Source: Bos javanicus
Lineage: Eukaryota; Chordata; Mammalia; Artiodactyla; Bovidae
Length of the DNA stretch: 64,000 nucleotides
Direction: 5' to 3'
Assembly: GCF_032452875.1 (NCBI RefSeq)
Contig: NC_083868.1
Span: 120,168,312-120,232,311, forward strand
The notes beneath the pieces were generated by a model. It worked only from the letters and a program-made list of their open reading frames with translations, was not told the origin of the DNA and ran no database searches. The position numbers were made by a program, and so were the translations under genes. This document shows, one piece after another, positions 1 to 10,761 of the stretch (position 1 is the first letter of the stretch; every line of letters starts with the position of its first letter).

Positions 1-781
1 GCCCCAAAAATAAAGTCTGACACTGTTTCCACTGTTTCCCCATCTACTTCCCATGAACTGATGGGACCAGATGCCATGATCTCAGTTTTCTGAATGTTGA
101 GTTTTAAGCCAGCTTTTTCACTCTCCTCTTTCACTTTCATCAAGAGGCTCTTTAGTTCTTCTTCACTTTCTGCCATAAGGGCGGTGTCATCTGCATATCT
201 GAGGTTACTGATATTTTTCCTGGAAATCTTGAGTCCAGCTTGTGCTTCCTTCAGCCCAGGGTTTCTCATGATGTACTCTGTATATAAGTTAAATAAGCAG
301 GGTGACAATATACAGCCTTGACGTACTCCTTTTCCTATTTGGAACCAGTCTGTTGTTCTATGTCCAGTTCTAACTGTTGCTTCCTGACCTGCATATAGGT
401 TTCTCAAGAGGCAGGTCAGGTGGTCTGGTATTTCCATCTCTTTCAGAATTTTCCACAGTTTATTGTGATCCACACATTCAAAGGCTTTGGCATAGTCAAT
501 AAAGCAGAAATAGATGTTTTTCTGGAACTCTCTTGCTTTTTCGATGATCCAGTGGATGTTGGCAATTTGATCTCTGGTTCCTCTGCCTTTTCTAAAACCA
601 GCTTGAACATCAGGAAGTTCATGGTTCACGTATTGCTGAAGCCTGGCTTAGAGAATTTTAAGCATTACTTTCCTAGCGTGTGAGATGTGTGCAATTGTGC
701 GGTAGTTTGAGCATTCTTTGGCACTGCCTTTCTTTAGGATTGGAATGAAAACTGAACTTTTCTAGTCCTGTGGCCACTGCT
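1..781 (-). mobile_element. BovB LINE (RTE clade), RT-domain fragment
   Basis: Reverse complement encodes part of the BovB reverse transcriptase. The catalytic YADD motif is intact (complement of 186-197), followed by the conserved block reading EEELKSLL. The copy runs off the left edge of the window, so its 3' end is not seen. On the right it stops abruptly at about 781, a typical 5' truncation, leaving no endonuclease. Several in-frame stops and frameshifts make it a dead copy. BovB encodes an APE-like endonuclease plus reverse transcriptase and moves by target-primed reverse transcription. Confidence 0.93.
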
Positions 782-915
782 ACTGGGAAGTAAAGATAGT
801 CATGAAGACTATCTAACGAGTAAGGGATAAGACCAATCATGACTTGTCCAAAGGAGAGAATGAAAATCATATGTTGAAAAGCCAAGGAAAGCAAGATTTT
901 AGAATCTGTTATGTT

Positions 916-1119
916 ACATCGTGCTCATGATCAGTTGTGTCTGACAGGCTGTAGCCTGTCAGGCTCCTCTGTCTATGTGATTTCCCAGCAAGAATACTGG
1001 AGTGGGTTGCCATTTCCTTCTCCAGGGGATCTTCCTGACCCAGGGATCAAACCTGCCTCTCCTGTGTCTCCTGCATTGACAGGCAGATTCTTTACCACTA
1101 ACGCCACCTAGAAAGCCCT
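916..1119 (-). mobile_element. Bov-tA SINE
   Basis: Full tRNA-derived ruminant SINE in reverse orientation. The tRNA-like head (complement of a cttccctggtggctcag-type start) lies near 1100-1119 and the BovB-like 3' part near 916-960. It is flanked by TGTTATGTT at 907-915 and 1120-1128. Confidence 0.92.
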
Positions 1120-1128
1120 TGTTATGTT

Positions 1129-2149
1129 CACTTCAGTTTAGTGGCTCAATCGTGTCTGACTCTTTGCGACCCAGTGGACTACAGAACACCAGGCCTCCCT
1201 GTCCATCACCAAATCCCAGAGCTTATTCAAACTCATGTCCATTGAGTTGGTGATGCCATCCAATCATCTCTTCCTCTGTGGTCCCCTTCTACTCCCACCT
1301 TCAATCTTTCCCAGCATCAGGGTCTTTTCAAATAAGTCAGCTCTTCACATCAGGTGGCCAAAGTATTGGAGTTTAAGCTTCAGCATCAGTCCTTCCAATG
1401 AATATTCAGGACTGATTTCCTTTAGGATGGACTGGTTGGATCCCCTTTCTGTCCAAGGAACTCTCAAGAGTCTTCTTCAACACCACAGTTCAAAAGCATC
1501 AATTTTTCAGCACTCAGCTTTCTTTATAGTCCAACTCTCACATCCATACATAGCAACTGGAGAAATTATAGCTTTGACTAGATGGACCTTTGTTGGCAAG
1601 TAATGTCTCTGCTTTTTAATATGCTGTCTAGGTTGGTCATAGCTTTTCTTTCAAGGGGCAAGCGTTTTTCAGTTTCATGGCTGCAGTCATCATCTGCAGT
1701 GATTTTTGAGCCCCCCACCCCCCCCCAAAAAAATAAAAGTCTGTCACTGTTTCCTGAGTTTCTTCATCTATTTGCCATGAAGTGATGGGACCAGATGCCA
1801 TGATCCTAGCTTTCTGAATGTTGAGTTTTAAGCCAACTTTTTCACTCTCCACTTTCACTTTCATTAAGAGGCTCTTTAGTTCTTCTTCGCTTTCTGCCAT
1901 AAGGGTGGTGTCATCTGCATATCTGAGGTTATTGATATTTCTCCCAGCAATCTTGATTCCAGCTTGTGCTTCATTCAGCCCAGTGTTTCTCATGATGTAC
2001 TCTGCATATAAGTTGAATAAGCAGGGTGGCAATATACAGCCTTGACGTACTCCTTTCCCTATTTGGAACCAGTCTGTTGTTCCATGTCCCATTCTTACTG
2101 TTGTTTCCTGACCCGCGTACAGATTTCTCAAGAGGCAGGTCAGGTGATC
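1129..2149 (-). mobile_element. BovB LINE, 5'-truncated
   Basis: Reverse-strand BovB from its 3' tail (about 1129) through the C-terminal domain to the RT core, truncated at about 2149 just upstream of the block encoding QGCILPPCLFNLYAEY. YADD is intact (complement of 1910-1921), and 1637-2131 is open for 164 codons on the minus strand. A C/A-rich expansion near 1710-1735 interrupts the frame between RT and C-terminal domain. The flanking TSD is TGTTATGTT. Confidence 0.94.
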
Positions 2150-2150
2150 T

Positions 2151-2166
2151 GTTATGTTAACATAAC
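2151..2166. repeat. Perfect 16-bp palindrome at BovB 5' junction
   Basis: GTTATGTTAACATAAC is its own reverse complement. It starts within the TSD copy at 2150-2158, so the target site itself was partly palindromic. Confidence 0.9.
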
Positions 2167-2310
2167 CCTGTTATGTTAAAACACTATAAAAAGAAGCTGA
2201 TTATGAAAAGAAAAAAAATGAACAGAGACATTGCAACACAAATTCTCTCATGGTTGCCCAGTGATGGATCCCGACCCTAAGAGGCTAATGTGACTAGATC
2301 TCAAGTAGGA

Positions 2311-2714
2311 CCATAAGGAAGGCTGAATGCCAAAGAATTGATGCTTTTTAACTGTGGTGTTGGAGAAGACTCTTGAGAGTCCTTTGGACTGCAAGGAGAT
2401 CAGACCAGTCAATCCTAAAGGAAATCAACCCTGAATATTCATTGGAAGGACTGATGGTAAAGCTGAAGCTCCAATACATTGGCCACCTGATGTGAAGAGC
2501 TGACTTTTGGCATTAGAAAAAGACCCTGGTGCTGGGAATGATTGAAGGCAGGATGAGAGGGGGATGACAGAGGATGAGATGGTTGGATGGCATCTCCAAG
2601 TCAATGGACATGAGTTTGAGCAAGCTCCAGGCGACGGTGAAGGACAGGGGATTCTGGCATGCTGAAGTCCGTGGGGTCACAGAATTGGACACGACTGAGC
2701 AACTTAAAAACAAC
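2311..2714 (+). mobile_element. BovB LINE 3' end fragment
   Basis: Plus-strand C-terminal coding region and 3' end of BovB, starting around the AEH/RRIDAF region and ending at the acacgactgagcaact-type terminus. Only about 400 bp survive. It is opposite in orientation to the BovB copy to its left. Confidence 0.88.
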
Positions 2715-2879
2715 AGTGTGCTAGAAAAAATAAAGTTATCTCTGGATAAACTGATGGAATTCCTGAAAGTCTTAGCATACTGCAGTACAAGCATATACCC
2801 AGTTATGCAATGATTTTCTATGTAAATTGAGATGATCATGTGAGTTTTTAATTTTTTTAAGTATATTATGGACTACATT

Positions 2880-3262
2880 ATTTTATTATTTTATTTTCTT
2901 ATGTTGAACCATTCTTATATCCCTGGGATAAGTCCCACTTTGTGTGTAATCCTTTTAGTAAGCTGTTGAATTTGATTTGCTTGTATTCTGTTGATAATTT
3001 TTTGTATAATATGCACAGGGATATTCCTATGCAGTTTCCTTTCCTTGTGGTTTCTTTATCTTTGGGTCAAGGTAAGTTGACCTCAAGAATGTGTTAGCAA
3101 GTATCCTTTTTTTTGTTTGTTTGGAAGAGCTTGAGAATTTTATTAATTCTTCTTTAAATATTTGATGGAATTCACCAGTGAAGTCATCTGGTCTTGAACT
3201 TTTCTCTTGGAGGGTTTTGATTACTGCATCCATCTCTTTACTTGCTTTATGTCTGTTGAGAT
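2880..3262 (-). mobile_element. Old L1 LINE ORF2 fragment (left part)
   Basis: Matches the complement of mammalian L1 ORF2 in the RT region, degenerate and full of stops. It continues at 3573 after a SINE insertion. Confidence 0.78.
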
Positions 3263-3273
3263 TTTCTATTTCT

Positions 3274-3572
3274 TCTTTAAAAAAAAAAAAAAAGATTTAT
3301 TTATTTTATTTTTGACTGCACTGGATCTTCATTACTGCACACAGTCTTTCCCTGGTTGCAGAGAAGGAGGGCTACTCTCTAGCTGCAGTGCACTGGCATC
3401 TCATTGCCCAGGCTTCTCTTGTGGAGCATGAGGGCTAGGGCACATGGACTCAGTAGTTGTGGCACACCAGCTTTGTTGCCCTTCAGCCTGTGGGATCTCT
3501 CCAGCAGGAATTAAACCCATATCCCCTGCATTGGCAGGCAGAGTCTTAACCACCGGACCACCAGGGAAGCTC
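3274..3572 (-). mobile_element. CHR-type cetartiodactyl SINE
   Basis: Reverse-oriented SINE: T-rich (TAAA)n-complement tail at about 3294-3315, body including the GTAGTTGTGGCACAC block, and the tRNA-like head ending CCACCAGGGAAGCTCC near 3572. The target motif TCTATTTCTT occurs on both sides (about 3263 and 3573), showing insertion into the L1. An additional A-run (about 3279-3293) precedes the tail. Confidence 0.85.
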
Positions 3573-3845
3573 CTCTATTTCTTATTGAGTCAGTTTTGTA
3601 AATACTGTGCTTCTAGAAATTAGTCCATTTAATCTAGATTAGTAAGTTTGTTGGTATACAATCATTCACTATTCTCTTAATACCCTTTTACTTTCTGTAA
3701 GATTGTTAATAAAGTCTCCACTTGCTTTTCTGATTTTAGTTATTTGCACCTTCTATCTTTTTTCCTTAGTCCAGCTACAGGTTTTTCCATTTTTTTCTTT
3801 GCTTTCTCAAAGAACCACCATTGGCTTTGTTAACTCTATTAATCA
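3573..3845 (-). mobile_element. Old L1 LINE ORF2 fragment (right part)
   Basis: Continuation of the L1 split by the CHR SINE. It carries the complement of the ORF2 block around the AAGAACCA region and ends in unrecognised sequence at about 3845. Confidence 0.75.
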
Positions 3846-4513
3846 CCTCTGGGATGCTGGGGGCAATAAGTCTTTTTCCCAAAAAAAGAAGGAGCAGCTT
3901 TTGGATAGCTGTTACAAAATTACTTCAATATTTGGAGACTATTAATTATACAGCTGTGGAAACTGAGTCAATTATTCAATAACTGGCCTAATCATCTATG
4001 TTAGTATTAAGTAATGACTTTCTTCTCCCACTGAACACTCATATGCTTCTCAACAACTATGTCAGTAGGTTAAAAGATAGCAAATATATATGTATATTAA
4101 CTGAGAATTTGTAATTAAAATATACATTAATATTAAGGAAAGATCTCATAGTCTGTTGGTGTCAGAGAGATTAGTGTAAAAAATAGATTTTTAGCAGCTT
4201 AGTAAATCAGCCAAAATGATATTTCTTGCTTGGACTCCACTCCACCAGAGGTGGGTAAATCAATTCTCGATGAATACAAAGCTTATAAAACACAAAAGTT
4301 AAAAAAAAACTGAAACACTTGAAAAAGGACATAAACAAGAAATCAATCCATGCATAAGTAAGAAACCATCAGTAAAATTTCCATTTTGCTGATGTGTCCT
4401 TGGTTTCCCAGTGTCCTTGGCTTTCCCTCCACTGTGGTTTCACTATAGGCAATTCTGCCCTGGGTCGGTGGTTGTTGAATGCCCTCCAGCCATCAATCTG
4501 AAATGGAGATGAA
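3846..4513. other. Unique AT-rich intergenic DNA
   Basis: No recognisable repeat and no convincing open frame. Serves as the left flank of the BovB at 4525. Confidence 0.6.
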
Positions 4514-4524
4514 CAATCAAGTAA

Positions 4525-5679
4525 GTTCAGTTCAGTTCAGTTTAGTCGCTCAGTTGTGTCCGACTCTTTGCCACCCCATGAATTGCAGCACGCCAGGGCT
4601 CCCTGTCCATCAACAGCTCCCGGAGTTCACTCAAACTCATGTCCATTGAGTCAGTGATGCCATTGAGCCATCTCATCCTCTGTCATCCCCTTCTCCTGCC
4701 CCCAGTCACTCCCAGCATCAGGGTCTTTTCCAATGAGTCAACTATTCACATGAGGTGGCCAAAGTATTGGAGTTTCACCTTCATCATCAGTCTTTCCAAT
4801 GAACACTCAGGACTGATCTCCTTTAGAATGGACTGGTTGGATTTCCTTGCAGTCCAAGGGACTCTCAAGAGTCTTCTTCAACACCACAGTTCAAAACTAT
4901 CAATTCTTCAGCATTCAGCTTTCTTCACAGTCCAACTCTCATATCCATACATGACCACTGGAAAAACCATAGCCTTGACTAGACGGACCTTTGTTGGCAA
5001 AGTAATGTCTCTGCTTTTCAATATGCTGTCTAGGTTGGTCATAACTTTCCTTCCAAGGAGTAAGTGTCTTTTAAATTCATGCCTGCAATCACCATCTGCA
5101 GTGATTTTGGAGCCCCCAAAAATAAAGTCTGACACTGTTTCCACTGTTTCCCCATCTACTTCCCATGAACTGATGGGACCAGATGCCATGATCTTAGTTT
5201 TCTGAATGTTGAGCTTTAAACTGACCTTTTCACTCTCCTCTTTCACTTTCATCAAGAGGCTTTTTAGTTCCTCTTCCCTTTCTGCCATAAGGGTGATGTC
5301 ATCTGCATATCTGAGGTTATTGATATTTCTCCCGGCAATCTTGATTCCAGCTTGTGCTTCTTCCAGCTCAGTGTTTCTCATGATGTACTCTGCATAGAAG
5401 TTAAATAAGCAGGGGGACAATATACAGCCTTGATGTACTCCTTTTCCTATTTGGAACCAGTCTGTTGTTCCATGTCCAGTTCTCACTGTTGCTTCCTGAC
5501 CTGCATGTAGGTTTCTCAAGAGGCCAGTCAGGTTGTCTGGCATTCCCATCTCTTTCAGAATTTTCCACAGTTTATTGTGATCCACACAGTCAAAGGCTTT
5601 GGCATAGTCAATAAAGCAGAAAAAGATATTTTCCTGGAACTCTCTTGCTTTTTTGATGATCCAGCGGATGTTGGCAATT
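4525..5679 (-). mobile_element. BovB LINE, 5'-truncated, with abnormal 5' junction
   Basis: Reverse-strand BovB starting with its (CAGTT)n tail at 4525. The minus strand is open for 225 codons over 4908-5585, covering RT motifs including YADD (complement of 5298-5309) and reading on to the ESWTVKKAE block. The 11-bp TSD is CAATCAAGTAA at 4514-4524 and 5773-5783. Between the element's 5' end (5679) and the right TSD lie an inverted copy of the right flank and a short inverted BovB piece, described in the next entry. The upstream RT part and endonuclease are missing. Confidence 0.93.
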
Positions 5680-5839
5680 CACTTTTTCTCTGAGTTTCCA
5701 AAAAGGTTTGATTTGAATCTGATTTGGGAGTGAGTTTACTTGATTGCCTGTTCAAGCTGGTTTTAGAAAAGGCAATCAAGTAAACTCACTCCCAAATCAG
5801 ATTTGAATCAAACCTTTCCGGAAACTCAGAGAAAAAGTG
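5680..5839. repeat. 70-bp inverted repeat bracketing an inverted BovB snippet
   Basis: Left arm 5680-5749 and right arm 5770-5839 are reverse complements at 66 of 70 positions. The 20-nt loop (5750-5769), extended to about 5774, is plus-strand BovB, opposite to the adjoining element. The right arm begins at the right TSD and is probably the original target DNA, with the left arm an inverted copy of it. The four mismatches form two adjacent pairs. Confidence 0.9.
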
Positions 5840-6512
5840 AAGAATGATGTTAAAATATGGAGTTTTCATTTTGACTGAACTATGTTTTCCAGATTCTCAG
5901 TTGGGTAAATGTGTTGAAATTCTGAAAGATAGTGTGCATAGAACACATTGTACAGAGAACCCAGCAAACCAAATATAACTTTGTAGGGTACCAAAAATCA
6001 TAAATGTTCTGAAAAGATTCTCAGTCTCTATCTTTTATGGCAAATGTAACTGGTTTTAAGTACTGTTTAGTGTTGTTTACAATTTCACAAACTTCTGGAA
6101 GTAAAACATTTCAAAGAAAGTTTACTAAAGTGTGCAATGCATATTCTTTCAAAAGAAATTCTGGAGCAGCAGACATATCTCCTTTTCTTTCTTTTTTCTA
6201 TGTGGCTTTTATGCAATATTTTTGTTTTCCTAACCCATTATTATACTAGTAAATCAAAATAAAGCAAAACAAAAATAAGTTGCACATCTATCAAGACTTT
6301 AAAAAACATTCCTGGAAAGGAATTTTAGAGTTGGAAGGAACCTTACCAGTAAGTCAAATTTATTCATTTTAACAGATATAAAAAAACTGAAATCTCAAAA
6401 TGTCAAGACTCAGTAAAAATCAGATAACTTGTGAATGGAATGATCAGAGTAAGAAGTAGATCTCCAGTCTCCCCGAGGAGGAAAATTACTACTACCCTTA
6501 ATAGATTATACT
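5840..6512. other. Unique intergenic DNA with an ancient SINE-like remnant
   Basis: AT-rich with no gene. Around 6322-6475 there is weak similarity to an ancient mammalian interspersed repeat of the kind beginning with a TAGAGTTGGAAGGAACC block; family not resolved. Confidence 0.45.
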
Positions 6513-6520
6513 TATTTTCA

Positions 6521-6842
6521 CCTTGAGCTTCCCTGATAGCTCAATTGTCAAAGAATCTGCCTGCAATGCAGGAGACCCTGGTTTGATTCCTGGGTCAGGA
6601 AGATCCACTGGAGAAGGGAAAGGCTAACACCCCAGTATTCTTTGGCCTCCCTTGTGGCTCAGCTGGTGAAGAATTTGCCTGCAATGCGGGAGACCTGGGT
6701 TTGATCTCTGGGTTGGGAAGATCCTGTGGAGAAGGGAAAGGCTGCCCGCTCCAGTATTCTGGCCTGGAGAATTCCAGGACTGTGTAGTCCATGGGGTTGT
6801 AAAGAGTCCGACACGACTGAATGACTTTCACACTCACTTTTT
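6521..6842 (+). mobile_element. Dimeric Bov-tA SINE, copy A
   Basis: Two tRNA-like heads in series (about 6525 and 6648) followed by one Bov-A body ending near ACACGACTGAATGACTTTC. The architecture matches a known ruminant Bov-tA subtype with a doubled head. Confidence 0.85.
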
Positions 6843-7155
6843 AGGGCTTCCCTTACAGCTCAGTAGGTAAAGAATCTGCTTGCAAGGCAGGAGACCCTGG
6901 TTCTATTCCTGGGTCAGGAAGATCTGCTGGAGAAGGCATAGGCTATCCACTCCAGGATTCTTGGGCTTCCTTTGTGGCTCATCTGGTAAAGAATCCACCT
7001 GCAATGTGGGAGACCTGGGTTTGATCCCTGGGTTGGGAAAATCCCCTGGAAAAGGGAAAGGCTACCCACTCCAGTACTCTGACCTGGAGAATTCCAGGAC
7101 TGTATAGTCCATGCTGTTGCAAAGAGTCAGACATGACTGAGTGACTTTCACTCAC
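6843..7155 (+). mobile_element. Dimeric Bov-tA SINE, copy B
   Basis: Same two-head design as copy A, head to tail with it and with no target sequence between. One TSD, TATTTTCA (6513-6520 and 7156-7163), brackets the pair. Confidence 0.85.
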
Positions 7156-7163
7156 TATTTTCA

Positions 7164-7650
7164 TTTCATGCTCTATACTATTAAGATCATTTCTAATTTA
7201 TAGTCTATTCTATTGTCCTCTTTTTGTCTCTAGATTATTTTCAATAGCAATGTAAGTTTCATTAATAAAGCTGATTTCAAAATTCAGCTGAATTAATTTA
7301 AATAGCAATGGCATTTAAATCTGTAACTTTAATTTAATGCTAATTAATTCTTTAAAAATATATCTTAATATTTTTCCTAAAATGCATTTGTTTATTGAAC
7401 TTGGGTGTGATTTGACAATAATTCCGTATTTACCATTTATGTCTGCCCCTTTCCAAATAGGTTATAATAAAATTGGTGATATTAAAGAAGACACTCATAG
7501 ACTGGAAAACCAATAGTGTGAGAATGAATAGAAAATCCAAGTAGTAAAACCAGAATAGAGAAATAATTATGAAAAAAAGAAAGATAATCTATAGGAGGTT
7601 GTTTCAAAAAATTTCAACTGAACTTCTTGATAACCGGGGGGAAACAGGGA
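7164..7650. other. Unique AT-rich intergenic DNA
   Basis: No repeat or coding signal recognised. Confidence 0.55.
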
Positions 7651-7663
7651 ATGTGATGGTTTA

Positions 7664-7877
7664 TGTGTGCATGCTCAGTCGTGTCTGACTCTCTGTGGCC
7701 CCATGGATTGTAAACTGCTAGGCTCCTCTGTCCATGGAATTTTCCAGACGAGAAGACTGGAGCAGATTGCCATTCCCTACTCCAGAGTGTCTTCCCGACC
7801 CAAGGTTTGAACCGTGTCTCCTGCATCTCCTGCCCTGGCAGGCGGATTCTTTTATTACTACGCCACCTGGGAAGCCC
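7664..7877 (-). mobile_element. Bov-tA SINE
   Basis: Full-length reverse copy, tail near 7664 and tRNA-like head near 7877. Flanked by a 13-bp TSD with one mismatch (7651-7663, 7878-7890; ATGTGATGGTTTA against ATGTGGTGGTTTA). Confidence 0.93.
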
Positions 7878-7890
7878 ATGTGGTGGTTTA

Positions 7891-8830
7891 TAGAACTGCC
7901 ATTAGACAAAAAGGGATTGTGTGTTCCGTTTTTGGTTGTTTATCAGAAATAAAACACATGGCATACACTGTTTTAATAGTTTTGCTACTTTCTTTATCAG
8001 TGTTCTTAGCATGGACCTCTTAAGAAGAATTAATCATATGAACCTTAAATAAAAAATAATTTCATAAGGCATGGGATAATTTTTTCAGTCATTTTATTGT
8101 CTTCATTTTAATATTTAATATAGCTATTTTGTTCATGACTAATTTTTAGATAGATACTAAATGAAAGTAGTGGCATTATTTGAAAATCAAATTATTGTAT
8201 ATAATTGTATAAAGGCAATTTTGTATGGTGCCATGGTAATACGATGTGGTTTTGTAGCTTTCTGATGCCATACAATAATGATTAGAATGTAGATGGTGAT
8301 GAATAATTGTATTTCATAAAGTTGGATACAAAAACATAAGTGTAAAAATACACTTAAAGTTTTTCCATGAACAAAAGACATTTTTCTGTCTAAATATATT
8401 GTAAAAACTTTTGTTTGATCATAAAGGTAAGAAGAAACTTTTTCATTAAGAGCTGAATATTTCCAACTTTCTGCACCTTAATTGTGCCTTGTAATTCAAG
8501 TCAATTATTATAAAGTGAAGAAAATAATTTTTTATAATCTTTATACAACTCAAAAATATTCACACAAATTTTTACAGAGTTCAAAAGCAATTATGCGAAA
8601 CAAGCAAAGGACTTTAAAGATATTACACCAAACTGTTAAGTCAAATGAAGTTGATGCTTCCAGAATCTGCATCTTCCAACAGCTGCCATGACAAGATTAA
8701 ACCTCTTCCATCTTCCTGAAACTGCATGTCAATCCTGCACAAGCTCTTTTTGGAATGGGGTCTATTGGGCAGACATTATCTATTTTCTCTCCTTCCATTC
8801 ATTCTCCCACTCTTGGAATGCAGGCTAGTT
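7891..8830. other. Unique AT-rich intergenic DNA
   Basis: About 0.9 kb with no repeat I recognise and no open frame resembling a gene. Confidence 0.55.
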
Positions 8831-8915
8831 TTTAAAATACTTATTTATTTTATTTGACTGCCCCAGGTCTTAGTTGTAGCATACCAGATCTTTTTTGGGG
8901 CATGTGAACACTTAA
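8831..8915 (-). mobile_element. CHR-type SINE, left part (split)
   Basis: T-rich tail and TTTGACTGCCCCAGGTCTTAG-like body of a reverse-oriented CHR-type SINE. The rest reappears at 10762-10851, so it was split by the LTR insertion. Confidence 0.65.
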
Positions 8916-8939
8916 TTGTGATATATTGATAGCTTATGG

Positions 8940-9327
8940 TGAATGGTGTCAGATTCTTGATCTCTGAACAAGATTGAGCTTCAGGACCAGGGACCAGGCT
9001 TGATCACTCAAGAGCTTTTGTGTAGCAGAGTTTTATTCAAGTATGAAAAGGGACAGAGAAAGCTTCTGACTTAGACATCAGAACAGGGACAGAAAATTTC
9101 CCCCTCGCTAGTCTAAGCAAAGTAGTTATACACTTTTTAAATTAGCTATTACAATAAATCAAAAGAATGTCTCAAGTTTGTAAAATTTTTACCAGATCCA
9201 CTCCCACAATTTACATTTTATGGTAACAAGATTAGAATATAGCAATAGAAAGATCTTACCAGACCCACTCCCATAACATACATTCTAAGATATCAGAACT
9301 AATCAGAAGGTTTTCAGGAAGGAGAAA
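8940..9327 (-). mobile_element. Endogenous retrovirus LTR, 3' part (R-U5 side)
   Basis: Reverse-oriented LTR resembling a common bovine ERV LTR (BTLTR1-like, from memory). A polyadenylation signal AATAAA lies on the minus strand (complement of 9032-9037). No internal retroviral genes are present, so it is a solo LTR. It is interrupted at 9328 by BovB. The outer end near 8940 is approximate. Confidence 0.65.
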
Positions 9328-9336
9328 CTGTTCTCA

Positions 9337-10470
9337 GTTCAGTTCAGTTCAGTTCAGTCACTCATTCATGTCCAACTCTTTGTGACCCCATGGACTGCAG
9401 CACGCCAGGCCTCCCTATCCATCACCAACTCCCGGAGTTCACTCAAACTCACATCCATCCAGTCGGTGATGCCATCCAGCCATCTCATCCTCTGTCATCC
9501 GCTTCTCCTCCTGCCCCCAATCCCTCCCAGCATCAGAGTCTTTTCCAAAGAGTCATCTCTTCACATGAGGTGGCCAAAGTACTGGAGTTTCAGCTTTAGC
9601 ATCATTCCTTCCAAAGAACACCCAGGACTGATCTCCTTTAGAATGGACTGGTTGGATCTCCTTGCAGTTCAAGGGACTTGCAAGAGTCTTCTCCAACACC
9701 ACAGTTCAAAAGCATCAATTCTTCAGCACTCAGCTTTCTTCACAGTCCAACTCTCATATCCATTCATGACCACTGGAAAAACCATAGCCTTGACTAGACG
9801 AACCTTTGTTGGCAAAGTAATGTCTCTGCTTTTCAATATGCTATCTAGGTTGGTCATAACTTTCCTTCCAAGGAGTAAGCATCTTTTAATTTCATGGCTG
9901 CAATCACCATCTGCAGTGATTTTGGAGCCCAAAAATAAAGTCTGACACTGTTTCCACAGTTTCTCTATTTCCTATGAACTGATGGAAACAGATGCCATGA
10001 TCTTAGTTTTCTGAATGTTGAGCTTTAAGCCAACTTTTTCACTCTCCTCTTTCACTTTCATCAAGAGGCTTTTTAGTTCCTCTTCCCTTTCTGCCATAAG
10101 GGTGATGTCATCTGCATATCTGAGGTTATTGATATTTCTCCCGGCAATCTTGATTCCAGCTTGTGCTTCCTCCATCCCAGCATTTCTCATGATGTACTCT
10201 GCATATAAGTTAAATAAGCAGGGTGACAATATACAGCCTTGACATACTCCTTGTCCTATTTGGAACCAGTCTGTTGTTCCATGTCCAGTTCTAACTGTTG
10301 CTTTCTGACCTGGATACAGGTTTCTCAAGAGGCCAGTCAGGTGGTCTGGTATTCCCATCACTTTCAGAATTTTCCACAGTTTATTGTGATCCGCACAGTT
10401 GAAGGCTTTGGCATAGTCAATAAAGCAGAAACAGATGTTTTTCTGGAACTCTCTTGCATTTTTGATAATC
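9337..10470 (-). mobile_element. BovB LINE inserted in the LTR
   Basis: Reverse-strand BovB with (CAGTT)n tail, C-terminal domain and RT core, 5'-truncated near the sequence encoding the KARE/FQKN region. Flanked by a perfect 9-bp TSD, CTGTTCTCA (9328-9336 and 10471-10479). The RT block with YADD is readable over 9972-10361, but a frame break precedes the C-terminal domain. Removing the element and one TSD restores a continuous LTR. Confidence 0.95.
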
Positions 10471-10761
10471 CTGTTCTCAAGCAGGATACGTTGTTGTTAT
10501 ATAATCCTAGTACTGAGTTTAAACTGAGTTGTTTATTGTGTAATCATCAGTTCCAGGCTTAAAATAAAAAAGAAACAAACAAAAAAGTTTTACGTGACTA
10601 AGTAATGTAGAGAAAAAAATAAATAAATAAAAAGACGTTTGTCCTTTCCTCCTCCTTGAGAATTCCAGACCCCTATCTCCTCCTCAAGAGCCCCAGACCC
10701 CTTTTTCCTCCTCGGGGCCCCCAGACTTCTTATCAACCTGCCTAGGAATTGACTCTCTCAG
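10471..10761 (-). mobile_element. Endogenous retrovirus LTR, 5' part (U3 side)
   Basis: Continuation of the LTR, including repeated TCCTCCTC..GAGCCCCAGACCCC-like units around 10650-10720, and ending near CTCTCTCA at about 10761. Reassembled length without BovB is about 0.68 kb. Confidence 0.6.

Larger units (their letters stand above)
907..2177. repeat. Four direct copies of TGTTATGTT at two adjacent insertions
   Basis: TGTTATGTT occurs at 907-915, 1120-1128, 2150-2158 and 2169-2177. The first two flank the Bov-tA, and the second and third flank the adjoining BovB, so the two insertions share the middle copy as TSD. Confidence 0.85.

Noticed and set aside
4908..5585. 225-codon open frame as a possible host gene
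   Set aside because: It is the BovB reverse transcriptase on the minus strand (YADD, ESWTVKKAE).
6521..7155. tRNA genes in the SINE heads
   Set aside because: Heads are tRNA-derived but belong to Bov-tA SINEs, lack a foldable complete tRNA and carry SINE bodies and TSDs.
6521..7155. CRISPR-like array of spaced repeats
   Set aside because: Repeat units are tandem SINE heads of about 115-190 bp without uniform spacers.
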